Positions 39,205 to 50,959 of a DNA stretch of 64,000 bases are shown piece by piece. The DNA is from Apus apus. Its lineage: Eukaryota; Chordata; Aves; Apodiformes; Apodidae. Positions within the stretch are counted from its first letter, which is position 1. Each line of letters opens with the position of its first letter. The stretch covers positions 130,319,132 to 130,383,131 of the forward strand of contig NC_067282.1 of NCBI RefSeq assembly GCF_020740795.1. The letters are read 5' to 3'. The notes below the pieces were generated by a model. It was given only the letters and a program-made list of their open reading frames with translations, did no database searches and was not told the origin of the DNA. A program made the translations under genes and the position numbers.

Positions 39205-39335
39205 TTATCTTTGGAGAAATGACTGTGGACAGCCTGTACTTCCCAAGGAAGGGGGTTGGTTTTTAACTGGTGGATAATCAAACATGGCAAAATCCATCAG
39301 CAAATAGCCTGACTTAGTGTACTGGAAAATTAATT
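39205..39335 (+). repeat. direct duplication, right copy
   Basis: Partner of 38108-38232. The best block here is AATCCATCAGCAAATAGCCT at 39291-39310, followed by GTGTACTGGAAAATTAA. Confidence 0.5.
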
Positions 39336-40844
39336 AATAGCTGGAGGTATGCTCCTCTCCCAAATTATTCTTTCTGTGATTTGACAGCTCTAGTAGTCCA
39401 GTTGCTGTGAGTTTAATTTCATATATATCTTCCTGTGAGGAGGTGTTTTAGCGGTTGCTTTAGCTTGCTGCCCTCTGATCAGGAGTTTTACATTTTATTT
39501 TCTTTTTTAAAGAAGGTGCTTTGCAAACTGGATTGATTTCATAGGAAGGAAAACCAGTCTTTCTGGTTGAGGTGATCCTCAAGCCCTGCTGGGTGAGCAG
39601 CTGCCAGTGGTGGTCACTGCAGGAAAGGCTGCCATCAGAGCCCTGTGGTGGGGGCCAGCCACTGCTCCTGCATGGGGTAAGGTGACTCTGGGGACATGCT
39701 GCTGCTGTGGGGGTCCCTGTGAGCCCAGCTGTGTGGTTGGAGATGTGGAGAGAGAAGGGGTGCCGAGGTGAGAGGGGCTGGAGAGGTGTGAGCATGGTTA
39801 GCATGCCTCTTGGGTACTGTGCTGCCCAGATCCTTGCTCAGTTTTGGCCACGATGATCTGTTGTGGTTTCCTGACTCAGGAACCGATTAGTGGTGGTGTT
39901 TGAGGGGGCAGTTGGAGGCAGCCCTAAGAAGCAGCCCTCCTGCCTCCATTCCCCATCTGCTGCCTCTCCGTGGCTGCTGGCATAAGCAGGCTCATTTCTA
40001 ACTGGGAGTGCATTTTCTTGAAGGCGTGTGATTAATCTTGTTGGGTCTGCTTGTAGGGAAGATGCCAGGCTCAGCCCACTGCTCTGCAACACCCACCCAC
40101 ACCAGGGAGCTGCTCTGCTGCTTCCGAGACAGGAGATAAACCCCCTGCAAGTCCCTCCACCTCTGAAGCTGCTCTTGAAATTATTGCTCCTTGTTTTCTC
40201 CTTGGTTTATTTCTTATTTCTTTTAATTCTGGCTTTCCCCAAAGTCTCTACCTTCAGCGCACAAGCCAGCGTTTATTTTGCTTTGCAGCGAGTGGCCACC
40301 AAGGCTCAGACTTTTCCGGAGGCTTGGCCAGGGTGAAGACATCTGCCATAAAGCCACTTGCACGTCCCTGTGGCATGGTGAATGTGAAGCCGTTTCAGAA
40401 CATAACCAGCCCTCCTAGGCAGAGCCACCATGGGTGATTCTGAGGAGCTGGCCTGGGGGGTTTATCTGGGCAGGATGTGAGTTTTCCTGGTACAAAGGAC
40501 ATCCACCATCTTGGAAGTCTTGGCGGGTGCACACAGAAACAGGTCCAATAACTTCTTTTTCAGATTTTTTTTTTAGGCTCTGTTATTTTTAATGCTCTTT
40601 CACTGGTTATCTGTAGTGTTCTGTATGGGGGAGAGACAACTGGCCACCACTAACTGGCTGCTGGACATTTCTACACTGCCTGCTCTTTGCCAGGACAACT
40701 GGACACCAATTGGCAGATGCCACTTGCCCAGCACCCCCACGCAGCACCGTACCACCATTTCCCCCATGCATGGAGAGACCTGCAAAGGCCTTTAACAGCC
40801 TCCTCGAACATCACTGGGGGATCTGCATGGTGCCACGTGGGGCC

Positions 40845-41268
40845 TGAGTGCTTGGCAGGGAGTGGCCCCTCACGGGAGGTGGAGGGGGGACCAGCAACAA
40901 GCTCGTTCTTGCCTACAGTACACATGACATTAGAGGGAGGAGGAAGGGATGAGTGGCAGGGGAGGGCAAGCCAGACACTTGAGCACTGCCTGGTGGGAGA
41001 GCCTGCCGTTTTGTCATACAGGCCTTGATGTTTTAAAATACAAAAATTAAGACTTTTCTCAGCACAAGCGTGGCCAGCTAATGCACAGGCAGGATGGAAG
41101 GCAGTGGGGAGAACTCCAGGAGAGTTTTGCTCAGGAAGGCAGGGAGCAGGCAGCTCTCCCACCGAGGGAAGAACCGGCGTGGTGCTGTGACAGGGAAGGG
41201 TCTGTCAGGGGAGGCAGAGGTGGGACCACCAGGGAGCCCGTTCCTGCCCTGCCAGCAGCACACAGTGC
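40845..41268 (+). repeat. direct repeat pair inside the 40.6-41.5 kb structure
   Basis: The segment at about 40857-40922 (TGGCCCCTCACGGGAGGTGG through GCTCGTTCTTGCCTACAG) recurs diverged at about 41198-41262 (AGGGTCTGTCAGGGGAGGCA through GAGCCCGTTCCTGCCCTGCC). Confidence 0.45.
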
Positions 41269-41358
41269 TTCCTGCCAGGTGCCTGGGGCTCCCTGCAGCA
41301 CTGCGCAGGACACCCGCTGGTGGTCAAGGTGGGCTCTTCATGGCTTTGGGGATCCTGC

Positions 41359-41374
41359 TGTGTGTGTGTGTGTG
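41359..41374. repeat. (TG)8 microsatellite
   Basis: Just left of the right arm of the inverted-repeat structure at 40.6-41.5 kb. Confidence 0.9.
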
Positions 41375-41524
41375 GGGGAAGCAGCACACGGTGCTGTGTG
41401 GGAGTGCTGGAGGAACACCCTCTGCTGATGAGCATGCTGTTGTCCCAGTGGAGAGTCAGTGGTGTAGAAGTGTCCGACGGGCGGTTGGTGGTGGCTGGTT
41501 GTCCTGGGCCTGTGTATGGAGGGG

Positions 41525-41547
41525 GTGTGTGTGTGTGTGTACACACC
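41525..41547. repeat. (GT)8 followed by ACACACC
   Basis: The GT run passes directly into ACACACCC, so the end can fold back on itself. It lies just outside the right arm of the 40.6-41.5 kb structure. Confidence 0.85.
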
Positions 41548-41549
41548 CA

Positions 41550-44249
41550 TCTGGCTTTCTGCAGGCTGAGCTCTGTACAGCATTCTGTTCTGAAGTGCCT
41601 AAATGAGCATAATGACTAAACTGGGAGTAACCCAGTAAATAAGAAATTTCAGTAATGTTTTCTGATGTGAGAAGTGAGAATCTGAACAAACACACGCTGA
41701 ATTAAAAGAATTTTTCTTGAGGGTAGGGGAGAGATCCCGAATTCACCATAAACTTATATTTAATCTCAAATTGACATCTCTCCGTGATTACAAGTCGTGG
41801 CAGAGGTGCCCTATTTATTGGAATAGAAAAACTACTTGTTGTAAAACAGTATCTCTAACAGAGTTGCTTTAGAGTGACTCTGTGTTAGACACTTGGTGGA
41901 CAGCTTTGGTAACATCTCCAGGGATGAGATGGCTTGTGCACTGGCACATGAGAGATCATGAATCTTTCAAAACAAACAGTGGTAGCCTATGAAAACCACT
42001 CGCTGCAAACGAGAAATGAAGACAGTCCAACTGTATGTAATAAAGACAGAAGCAGAAAGCTCTGCAACCTGCTGAGGTAAGTGTTTTGAACCCTGGGAAA
42101 TTCATAAGGCTGAAAATACTGTGAAGTCTAAGCAAGCTGACTGAGACAGTTATTACATGAATATTATTTATTTTAAGGGACAGTTGTCCCACTTCCAGCC
42201 TTTCTTCTGTTTTCCACATTCCAGTGTCTGAGGTATATTCTGATAATTCTCATGGGGAGAGCCATTGTGATGGTGGTACCTTTGTAAACTCTTAAAATAA
42301 CATTTTAAAAGCCAAGGAAAGAACCTTTGAAGCAGCAATTGTATTTTAGTTTTTTTCAACAGAATTCTTCGATGATTGCCTCTAGGGTGGGGCTGGGGTG
42401 GGGGCAGCTGAGAGCAGATCTCAGATAATGAGCCTAGAAAAATAATAGCATGAACAGCTTGCTCCCACTGATTCCTCACAGAAATATCCAGGCTTATTGC
42501 TTTCAAAGGATACTCCACTGGCTTGCTATTTAAAAATGGTGTGTAGGGGACAAAAACTCCTAATCTTTCTTGGTCCCACTCAGTGTCCTGTGCCATTACA
42601 AGGTAATTTGTGTGGTTTGTCCTTTTTTCCAGTTCCCCCGGCCCCTTTAAACTTTGCACCTAGTCATAGTCCATGCCAATAAGTGCACTAAAATGCAAAA
42701 TCTGGCTACAGATGTTTTATCTTGCCTGACTTTGTCTTGTCCTTCCCTCATGATGTGTGGGGCTGGGGGCAGGGGAAGAAAGCGAAGTCGGGATGCAAAA
42801 AGTGGGATCTCTGACATTGCCACTGTCATCCTGAACTTCTCCCAGAGCTTTTGTGGAGCAGAAGAGAGGTACCTTGCCTCCTTCATGCCTCTGCCAGCAT
42901 TTTACAAGGAAGAACTGTCCCTCCATCAGAGCTGTTTCAACCTCAGATGCTGTAGTGCTGCTAGAACAAGGGCTTCTGTTCCTCTCTGCTTTTGTCCTGG
43001 CTCTCTCTTGACATTTCTTTGCTTGGGAGAAATGGACTTGTTAAATCAAACAGCTTTATAAATAATCTGAAGATAGTTAATTATCAAAACAGAGAAATAT
43101 TCCATAAATCAAGAATGGCACCAGTGAGGGCTCCGTTCTTTTTTTGTAGCCCAATAACCCAGCTTGACATGCTCTGTGCAAGGTACAGATGTTAGGTTTA
43201 GTCTCAGTATGATAATTCAAACTTCCCAATATTGGAAACTGCTATAGATGCTCAAACATGATGTGAAGATGTGAAAGGACATCCCGAGAATTTCTGCCTT
43301 TACTTTTTAAGCTACAATCCTCTGGTAATGATACATAAAATATCCTGGTGGAAGCATGCTATTTTGTTGGCATCTGTTTTGAGCCTAGGGTCCAGGCTCA
43401 GGTTCTTGAGCTTAGCCCTGGAGCTGTGCATACAGCTGTCCTTGCATGAGCACAGCAGCCTGTCTGCTGTAGATCCTCCAAGTAAATCCAGCCTGGACTC
43501 TGGCACTGCTTATATGGCATGAGGAACAGCCAAGTGTCTCATCACAAGTATGTTACATGACTGTTCTGCACTAGCTGCTTCTGTCTTGATACTGACTTCA
43601 TAAAAGGCCCAAGATTTGACCTATCAATTTGTGCCTTGGGTCAGTAACAGAATAGAATTTCGTTTGAATAGAATTAGGTTTAAGTAGAATTAACCTTTTT
43701 TAGACTTGGCCCTAGTTATAGGGCAGACGTATGTGTTGTTATTATTTTCCCACCATTTTTTTCCCCTCCAGATTGCTGAAAGATGCTCTGCAAATTTTCT
43801 TCCCTAGATCTGAAGGAGAGAGAAGATTCAGCCTGGAGCGATTTTCACTCTATTACCCAGGAAGGAAAGAAGCACTTGTAATTTAATGGAGTTATTGCCT
43901 AATTTTAAAACTCCTAAAGGTACTCACTGCCTTGAGCTGGACCCTGTTTTTCGTAGTTCTTTCCAGTAACCAACTATCTAGTTTAAAAATAATTTAACCA
44001 TGTTAGGCAGGTGCTGCCAAAGCACTTTTTTTTCTGGTGTCGTTCACATCCTACAGGAATATTTCCACTGCATAAAATACAAGGAACGTCTGACTGTGCT
44101 TCCTGACCATCTTTGCCAGGAGATCAAAATGACATCAGCATTGATAATCCCTTATGCAAAACTGTAAGAAAATAAAATAGGCAAAGGCATCTTTGGTGAT
44201 GAAGCAGTCTTTTTGAGAAGGAAATACTTGTTAATGGGCTGTATCAAAA
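41550..44249. other. gene-poor stretch
   Basis: No recognised gene or repeat. A minus-strand open frame at 42168-42659 (163 codons) is the longest downstream of PARVG outside a repeat. It has no recognisable domain and no convincing splice sites. Confidence 0.5.
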
Positions 44250-44836
44250 GGATTGTGGCCGGCAGGTCGAGAGAGGTGGTTCTGCCTCTCTACTCTGCCC
44301 TGCTGAGACCTCCCCTGGAGTGCTGAGTCCAGGTCTGGAGCCCCCAACACAAGAAAGAGGTGAACCAGTTGGAATGTGTCCAGAGGGGGGGGCATAAAAA
44401 TGATCCAAGGGCTGGAGCACCTCTCTTATGAAGACAGGGTGAGGGAGTTGGGGCTGTTCAGCCTGAAGAAGAGAAGGCTCTGGGGGGACCTCATAGCAGC
44501 CTTCCAGTACCTGAAGGGGTTGCAGGAAGGGTGGGGAGGGGCTTTTTACAAGGGCTTGTAGTGAGAGGACACGGCGTAGTGGTTTTAAACTGAAAGAGGA
44601 GAGATTTAGGTTAGAGATCAGGAGGAAATTCTTTAGTGTGAAGGTAGTGAGACACTGGCACAGGCTGCCCAGAGATGTGGGGGCTCCATCCCTGGAGGTG
44701 CTCAACGCCAAGTTGGATGGGGCTCTGAGCAGCCTGTTCTAGTGGGAGGTGCCCCTGCCCATGCAGGGAAGCTGGAACTCCATGATCTTGAAGGTCACTT
44801 CCAGCTCTAACCATTAGATCATTCTATGATTCTAAG
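44250..44836 (+). mobile_element. CR1 LINE 3' fragment, sense
   Basis: CR1 blocks include CTGAGTCCAGGTCTGGAGCC, GGAGCACCTCTCTTATGAAG, GTGAGGGAGTTGGGGCTGTT, CACTGGCACAGGCTGCCCAG and a terminus at ATCATTCTATGATTCTAAG. The reading frame of the old ORF2 is broken several times, including at a G8 run near 44383-44390. It is intergenic. Confidence 0.95.
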
Positions 44837-46845
44837 TTTATCTCCTTTACCCCAGTCCTGACTGTGCACAGATAAGAGGGCAGTGCTTGACATTTCAGAG
44901 GCCTTGCTTTTTGCTACTAATTTCTTCCTTGGAAGCGCATGGATCACAGCATTGCCCCTCAGAATAAAAACCTTGCAAGAGAGAGATCAACATGAAATTA
45001 ATGTTTCATGACAGAAAAATGCCAGAGTCTCTCTGCAAAGGGAAAAAAAATAGAGATACAAACTTCAACTGCAACAGAAGCAGCTTCGCACACATGGACC
45101 TAGCAGCCCTCTTCCCATGTGCCTTCATTTTTTTTCCAAGCTGGATGAAGTCTAAAACATCTGCCTGCATCTCTTAGAAAGTAGTGGTGAGCAATGCTTT
45201 GTGCAGCTAGCTTCAGAGGGTAGGCCACAAGGTGATTTATCATTGGAATTCGTATAGCCATGCTTGTTTACACATAAAAAGAAAAGCCAATATATCTGGA
45301 ACTGGTCACACACACATATATCTTTCTAATGGAGAACATCTTGTAATTATGCTGGAAAATTGTTTCTGAGTCAGAAAAGCGAGTGCTCTGCCAGAGGTCT
45401 GGTACACAAGTGGATGTGGTAAAGCAAAAGGATGCTGTCGTGCTTACACTTCAGAAAAGCAGGAAGCCTGAACCCAAAGTGCACCTTTTATGGTCAATAG
45501 TTGGTAGTAAGGAATATTTCCATTTTAGAGCAGGGGGGTAGAAAGGAAGGATATTCTCGTATTTATGGGTGGGTATTAAATGGATTGTTTGGCTTCTCTT
45601 TAGGCTGTAACTTGCTTCTTTTGCCTTCCTGTTGCAAATTTCTTTCTAAATCAGTTGTCGGTAGAGTTATAAAAAACAAAACAATGAAGCCATAAGCCAG
45701 CTTAATTGAGCATAGCAAACTAATCTGCTTTATCACAAATACGTAAGCTAGCTATAAATCATTGGAAAAGAAAAAAAACAAAACTGTTTACAGGTAGTGT
45801 CACAGAATGTGACTGTTCTTGAAAGGCTTCTGAAGGAAAACTTATTTTGAAGTGATTTGTTTGCTTACTAAAAGAAAATTAGTGTAAAGTAATGCAAAAT
45901 AGCTTTATTTTTACCTTTGCTCAGTTGTTTCCTTCCTCCCCTCCACCCCCTCCCCCATTTCTCCACTTTTTTTCCCTGCAGACAAATAAAAAACTCTTCT
46001 CTCACAGCCTGTTCCCTTCACGACCCAGTTGTTCAATAAAGGGAACTGAAAATTTTCATTTCAAACCCACTCTCCTCCATGAAAGGAGGAGGTTAAAATA
46101 AAATAAAAATACTCATTTTTCAGTGTGGTTGCACACCGTTTGGTCAAAAATTTTTCTAAAGGCTATTTTTGTGGGGCAAATAAATATTTCTGAGCCAGTT
46201 TCATGAGAGAAAGGGCAATGTGGAGGGGGAACATTTGATTTCTCAGCATCTCTGAGGGGACTTTGGCAGCTGACAAAAGTTGAGGGGGAGCAGAAAGATC
46301 AGTGATGGCTGCTGATGCTTGAGGAAGGGGCTGCGAGGCTGCTGCTCCTGGAAGAAAAGATACAGCCAGCCAGTAAACACAGTTGTTCTTTGCTGGTTAA
46401 GCACACAAACAAACCAACCAACCAAACAAAAAACCAAACAGGAGAGGGAAATCAGGCAGTAGCTCTCAGGAGAGAAGAGCAAGGGGCTTGTCTGGATGCA
46501 CGTATCTGAGCCGAGCAGTCCAGCATGGTGGACAGTGACATCGCAGAAGGAAGCTTCTCATCAGGGAAAGGAGGCAGAGGCATTGGTGTGTGCCTTTCTT
46601 CTTCTTTCTACTAAACTTTCAGGCTTTTGCAGCTTAGCAGTATAAAAATATAGTACTCCAAGTGAAGAGTATTCGGAGAAGGGCAGGGAGGAGGAAGGGG
46701 GCTCGGTTGTGACTCTTCTTCATGAAAATACAGAAGCTTCTGGTGACGCTAAGCTGTGTGGTGGAGAGATCAACTTCCTTCACACTGCAAGTGTGTGAAC
46801 AGCAGGCCCTGCAGCAGCACGAGGAGTGCAGAAGTGCCAGGTAGT
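44837..46845. other. gene-poor stretch
   Basis: Between the CR1 and LTR copy 2. It holds only simple repeats (46401-46440) and A-rich and pyrimidine-rich tracts. Confidence 0.5.
46401..46440. repeat. AAAC/AACC simple repeat
   Basis: A diverged run of CAAAC and CAACC units, intergenic. Confidence 0.75.
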
Positions 46846-47841
46846 TGTGGTTTGGGCCCAACATGACAAACAAGAAACAGCTCCATGGACACTCACTCAG
46901 CTCTCCCCACACACACACTCTGGGATGAGGAGGACAAAGCTGATGGGTCAAGACAAAGGACAAGGAGGGTTCTTCACTGATTAAGGTCCCGGGCAAAACA
47001 GACTCAACTTGGGGAAAAAAATTATAATTTAATACTAACCAAACACACCCAGGACACAGACAATACAAAGAGCAGGGCTTGCATATGTTACCCCACCCCT
47101 CCCTTCTGCCCGGGCCCAAATCCCTTTGTTCCTGGTTTCTCTCCCTCCTTCCCCCCAGCGGCACAGGGGGACAGGGGATGGGGTTTAGAGTCACTTCACA
47201 GGCTGGTGGTTCCTGCTGCTCTTTGCTCCTCAGGAAGAAGGATTCCTTACAGTCCTGCCCTGCTAACCCACGGGGTCCCTCCCATGGCAGAGAGTCCTCC
47301 ACCAACCTCTCCTTCATGAGTCCTTCCCACGAGGTCCGGAGCTGCTCCAGCCTGGGCTTCCCACAGAGTCAGGGGCTGCTTCGGGAACAGCCACCTCCCC
47401 TGGCCCCGGGGTCTTCCACAGCTGCACAATCAGAGTCCACTGGCAGCAAATCCTCTGGCCACGACGTCCGAGTCCAGTGGCCAAGTTCACCCCTCCTGGC
47501 GCCTTCAGGGAATGTTCCATCACGTTCCTCCATGAGTGCAGGGGCACAGCTGCCATCTCGCCATGGGCTGCAGGGAAACTTCTGCTTGGGCACCTTCTTC
47601 CCCTTCTTCCTCACCAACCACCAGCACCACTCTCCTTCCCCAGCTCAGCTCTGCTCCCATAAGTGCTGGCTCTGCTCAGGTGTTACCTCAGTTCTTTCAT
47701 ATGTTAATGGGAGAGGAGCATCTGTTGTCCCTCGAATGGTTCCTTGGTTGGGTTTGGAGCAGGGGGAGCTTCTCAGCTTCTTATGGGAGCCACCCCTAGG
47801 GCCCTTCCCCCACTACCAAAAAACCCACCAAACCAGAACAA
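46846..47841 (-). mobile_element. solo endogenous-retrovirus LTR, copy 2 (about 1 kb)
   Basis: Same family and orientation as 13086-14096, with differences that look roughly one base in ten or fewer by eye and a few short indels. The minus-strand ATTAAA is kept at 47028-47033. TAGT at 46842-46845 and 47842-47845 flanks the element, so it is an independent insertion with its own target duplication and not the partner LTR of copy 1. No internal retroviral sequence is seen on either side. Confidence 0.82.
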
Positions 47842-47845
47842 TAGT

Positions 47846-50040
47846 ACATGCAGTCCTGATTTTCCCTCACGTTTGTCCACAATCCCCAGACTGACCATTT
47901 GATGTTGGAGCTTGGGCAGTGCCAGGACACTTTCTCTGAGCCTCCCTCAGCCTGGCAGGTGAACTGCCCTCCAAGCAGATTAATGCTCCTGAAAGACTAT
48001 ACTTTGGGCAAGGGACTATAGCTAGTGCTAATTACTGTTCCTCTATTTCCTTTTTCTTATCTAGGATTGAGACAAAAGCACTAATTGCACCATGCAGTGA
48101 ACTTGAGCCACCTCAGTTGCACCAGTGTCATTCTCCCTGACCATGGATGGGACGACTGCTGATATACCTGTGTACCACAGACTGGAAACAAGCAGGCAGA
48201 AACATGGGACATTACCTTTTGCTTCTGACGAGTAGTGTGCTGGCAGCCCAAGGTTTCCTGCACTGGAAAGCAAATAACTGTATTATGGAAATGGTTGGTT
48301 TTGCTCACAGCTTGCTAAAGCCATACTTCAGGGCCTTTTCTTAGTCAATGTGGTTTTTATCAACAAGTTAATAGTTGTAATGTGTCCTGGGAAACATGGT
48401 GCTTCCATGGCTGCTGGAGCATCCCCACCAGGGTGAGGGTGATCAACCAGGACAGCCTGCCCAGGCAAGCCACAGTAAAGCAGTGGGCCAGGTTTGCCTG
48501 TGGAGTTGAGGGACAGCAGATGCAGAGGAGCAGCAGCATCAAGTGAACAAGGTGACAATGAAGTGTGAGGAAGGTGGAGTCTGATAGCTCTGTTTGTGTG
48601 AGGCTTTCTTATATTTGTTTGGAGCAACAGAAAAGGCAATTTCACTTTGCATACCTATTTCAGAGCCAGGTTCCCAAGCCCGTGTAGAGAAAGGATTTGG
48701 AATGTGGCTCAATACCTTGCTGGACAGAGGGAAAAATCCCAGAGAAGATGTTACTTCCAGCAAGGGATTGCAGAATCTCTTCTTCTGGCACACTGTACTG
48801 CTACAGGACTGCTAGGAACTCAAAGACCTTTCCTCACCCATCCAAATCCTCCATGTAGAATGAAAGCTGCCTCTAGTAATTACTCAGTAATACTCTCCTT
48901 TTTCTGGGGTCCATGGCAACTCTGGAGAGGTGTTTCCTCCTGGCATAGTATGAGGCCAGTTTTCCAACCGTGCTGTGGCAGTCACTGAGCTGCACATCAC
49001 TGCTCCCCTTGGCTTTGCTGAGACTTTGCTGGCTTGTTACCTTATGCATTTCCCTCTTCTGTTACAAGTGTGTTTGTTTGCTCCCATTTATAGTCCTTGT
49101 TCTCAGTATCCAAATGGCAAGGATGGAGGACTCCCTGGAGTGGCTAACTGCTGCCAAGCTCCCTATTATCATTTGTCTTTGTTCAGTAATTCCCAAGTGC
49201 AAGCACTTTACATAACAAATCCCATTTTTCTGAGGCTCCTAAAGTGCTTGAGAAATGCCAGTTAACAAACTGATCTATAAATTTTTTCCATAAGGAAGGT
49301 CATGAGTATTATGTCCATGTTACTTGTTGGCAACCTGTTGAAGACAGCCAGTCTTCCTCTCCCTTTTATTCAAGCTACACTGACTGTGTATGCTACCCAA
49401 TATTTTAAGTAGAGATGCTTAGAACACTTACCTTCTACTCACTGAGCTTATTCCAAGGCTCTTCACTTGTGAATTTGGCCTGCTTAGAGGATTTCAGCAC
49501 AGAATAAGGTTATACAAAGCCCCCCCCCCCATATGGATGTACATAGATGGGTATCTATTATACACTACCATGACAGAATTGTTCCCTCACACAGCCTGTT
49601 GAGCTGCTTTGTGCTAGATGTTTGAGGCAGGGGGGCAGGGCCATTCCACGGAGCAAATTGCACCATTGTTCTATTTTCATTTAATATTTTTTCAGCATTT
49701 TCTTTTGCTCAGTTCCATTCCACTTCCTCTTTGCAGTTCTTTATTACTTACCTTTAATGTTACTTTACATGCTTTTTAGTTTTTCTTGGGCCATTGGTGA
49801 CAAGAACAAATATGGGATCATGGAGAAGCACCTACTGCCCTGTTCAAACTGCCACCCTAACACAGAAAGTAGCAGTTTTCCAAAAAGATCAGCAGAGAAA
49901 CTTCCCTTTCAGAAAGATACTCAACACCCATCTAGATGGCTAATGCAAGGCACAGTTTTATAAGCAACTACAAGCAGGGCTCTGTGCAGGCAATACTAAG
50001 CAATTTTAATAATAGTTGGTATTATCAGCCCTGCCTCCAC
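47846..50040. other. gene-poor stretch
   Basis: No recognised feature other than the C11 run at 49520-49530. Confidence 0.5.
49520..49530. repeat. C11 homopolymer
   Basis: Eleven consecutive C, a place where base calls and assembly may be unreliable. Confidence 0.9.
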
Positions 50041-50560
50041 AAGAACTGAATGCATCATGTGAGATTACAGTACAGCACCCTGATTCAGCTGTTGCTGAGA
50101 CACAGGGAGAGGCTGTTATTATGCATTTAAATTAGGGGCCATAATGATTAATGATGTGCAAATTAGCAGCGTTCTTCTATAAGTAATTTTTGCTTTCATT
50201 CTCCTCTCTCGCCCCTGAATGCTAACATCCATTTGCATTTATAATATTCAAATGGTATATTAAATACCAAATCAGATATTGGCTCATCTAATTCTCCATG
50301 CTGAAATGCATCTAATGCAGAGAAAGTTTTTCCTTCTGTGAACCTTTGCTGCCCCTTTGTTAGCAATTGGTATCAGATAGCATTCACAACATGCAGCTTT
50401 ATTTAAATTGCAGAGCTTCATGCTACCTAGTATTCTTTAGCTTTTCAATTAAAGACTAAGTATTAACTCTGTCTGCAGGTTGGTCTGCCTTCTCAGTAAT
50501 TCTCACCTTGTAATTATCATATCATCATCATTTCCTATGTCTGCTGCATTCTTTATGGCA
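50041..50560. promoter_or_regulatory. candidate conserved non-coding element (homeodomain/octamer motifs)
   Basis: This AT-rich block free of repeats and ORFs is dense in homeodomain and POU motifs. These are TAATGATTAATGATGTGCAA continuing to ATTAG (50142-50166), a perfect octamer ATTTGCAT at 50231-50238, ATGCATTTAAATTAG at 50121-50135, and several TAATT cores. This composition is typical of distal enhancers near developmental genes. Conservation itself cannot be seen in one sequence. Confidence 0.35.
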
Positions 50561-50934
50561 AATGGATTTTTTCCTGGGGGATAGATAAGGAGAATTACTG
50601 CTTTGACTGTCACAATTCAGTATTGTGCTGCCAGGCATTTTTTTACCTTAGAATGCAGGTAAGAAATGTCAGTGATTGCCTTCTTCCCTCTCCTCTGATT
50701 ATGTTGCCCGTGGAAAACAACCACTTAATCTCCTTAATCTCACTCTTAATCACTTTTTTTCTTATTTATTTTTTCTTTCCTTCTTTTTTTTTTTCTTTTT
50801 ATTTTAATGCCAGGGCGGATACTTTGTGTCTGTGTACAGTGTTTGAAAATTGCCAGGGTTTTGAGTCTGGCTTTCCTATGTAAAGAAACATCTTGATCTC
50901 TGAAATGAATAATTAATTTCCCAGGGATTACACA

Positions 50935-50958
50935 GGCATAAAGGCATAAAGGCATAAA
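50935..50958. repeat. GGCATAAA x3 tandem repeat
   Basis: Three exact copies of an 8-bp unit, intergenic. Confidence 0.9.
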
Positions 50959-50959
50959 G

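Larger units (their letters stand above)
40629..41512. mobile_element. possible non-autonomous DNA transposon with long terminal inverted repeats
   Basis: The first 120 or so bases (40629-40750) match the reverse complement of 41385-41512, with shared blocks such as GACAAC-GCCACCAC-AAC, GGACA-TTCTACAC, GGACAAC and CAGCAC-CCCAC-CAGCACCGT. Identity by eye is about 70-75 percent. CTGTATGG (40621-40628) and GTGTATGG (41512-41519) flank the unit and could be an 8-bp target duplication with one mismatch, as made by hAT transposases. No transposase is encoded. The element type is inferred. Confidence 0.42.

Noticed and set aside
13086..47841. Idea that the two 1-kb LTRs bound one provirus
   Set aside because: The interval contains PARVG exons and intergenic DNA, no retroviral genes, and the flanking duplications differ.
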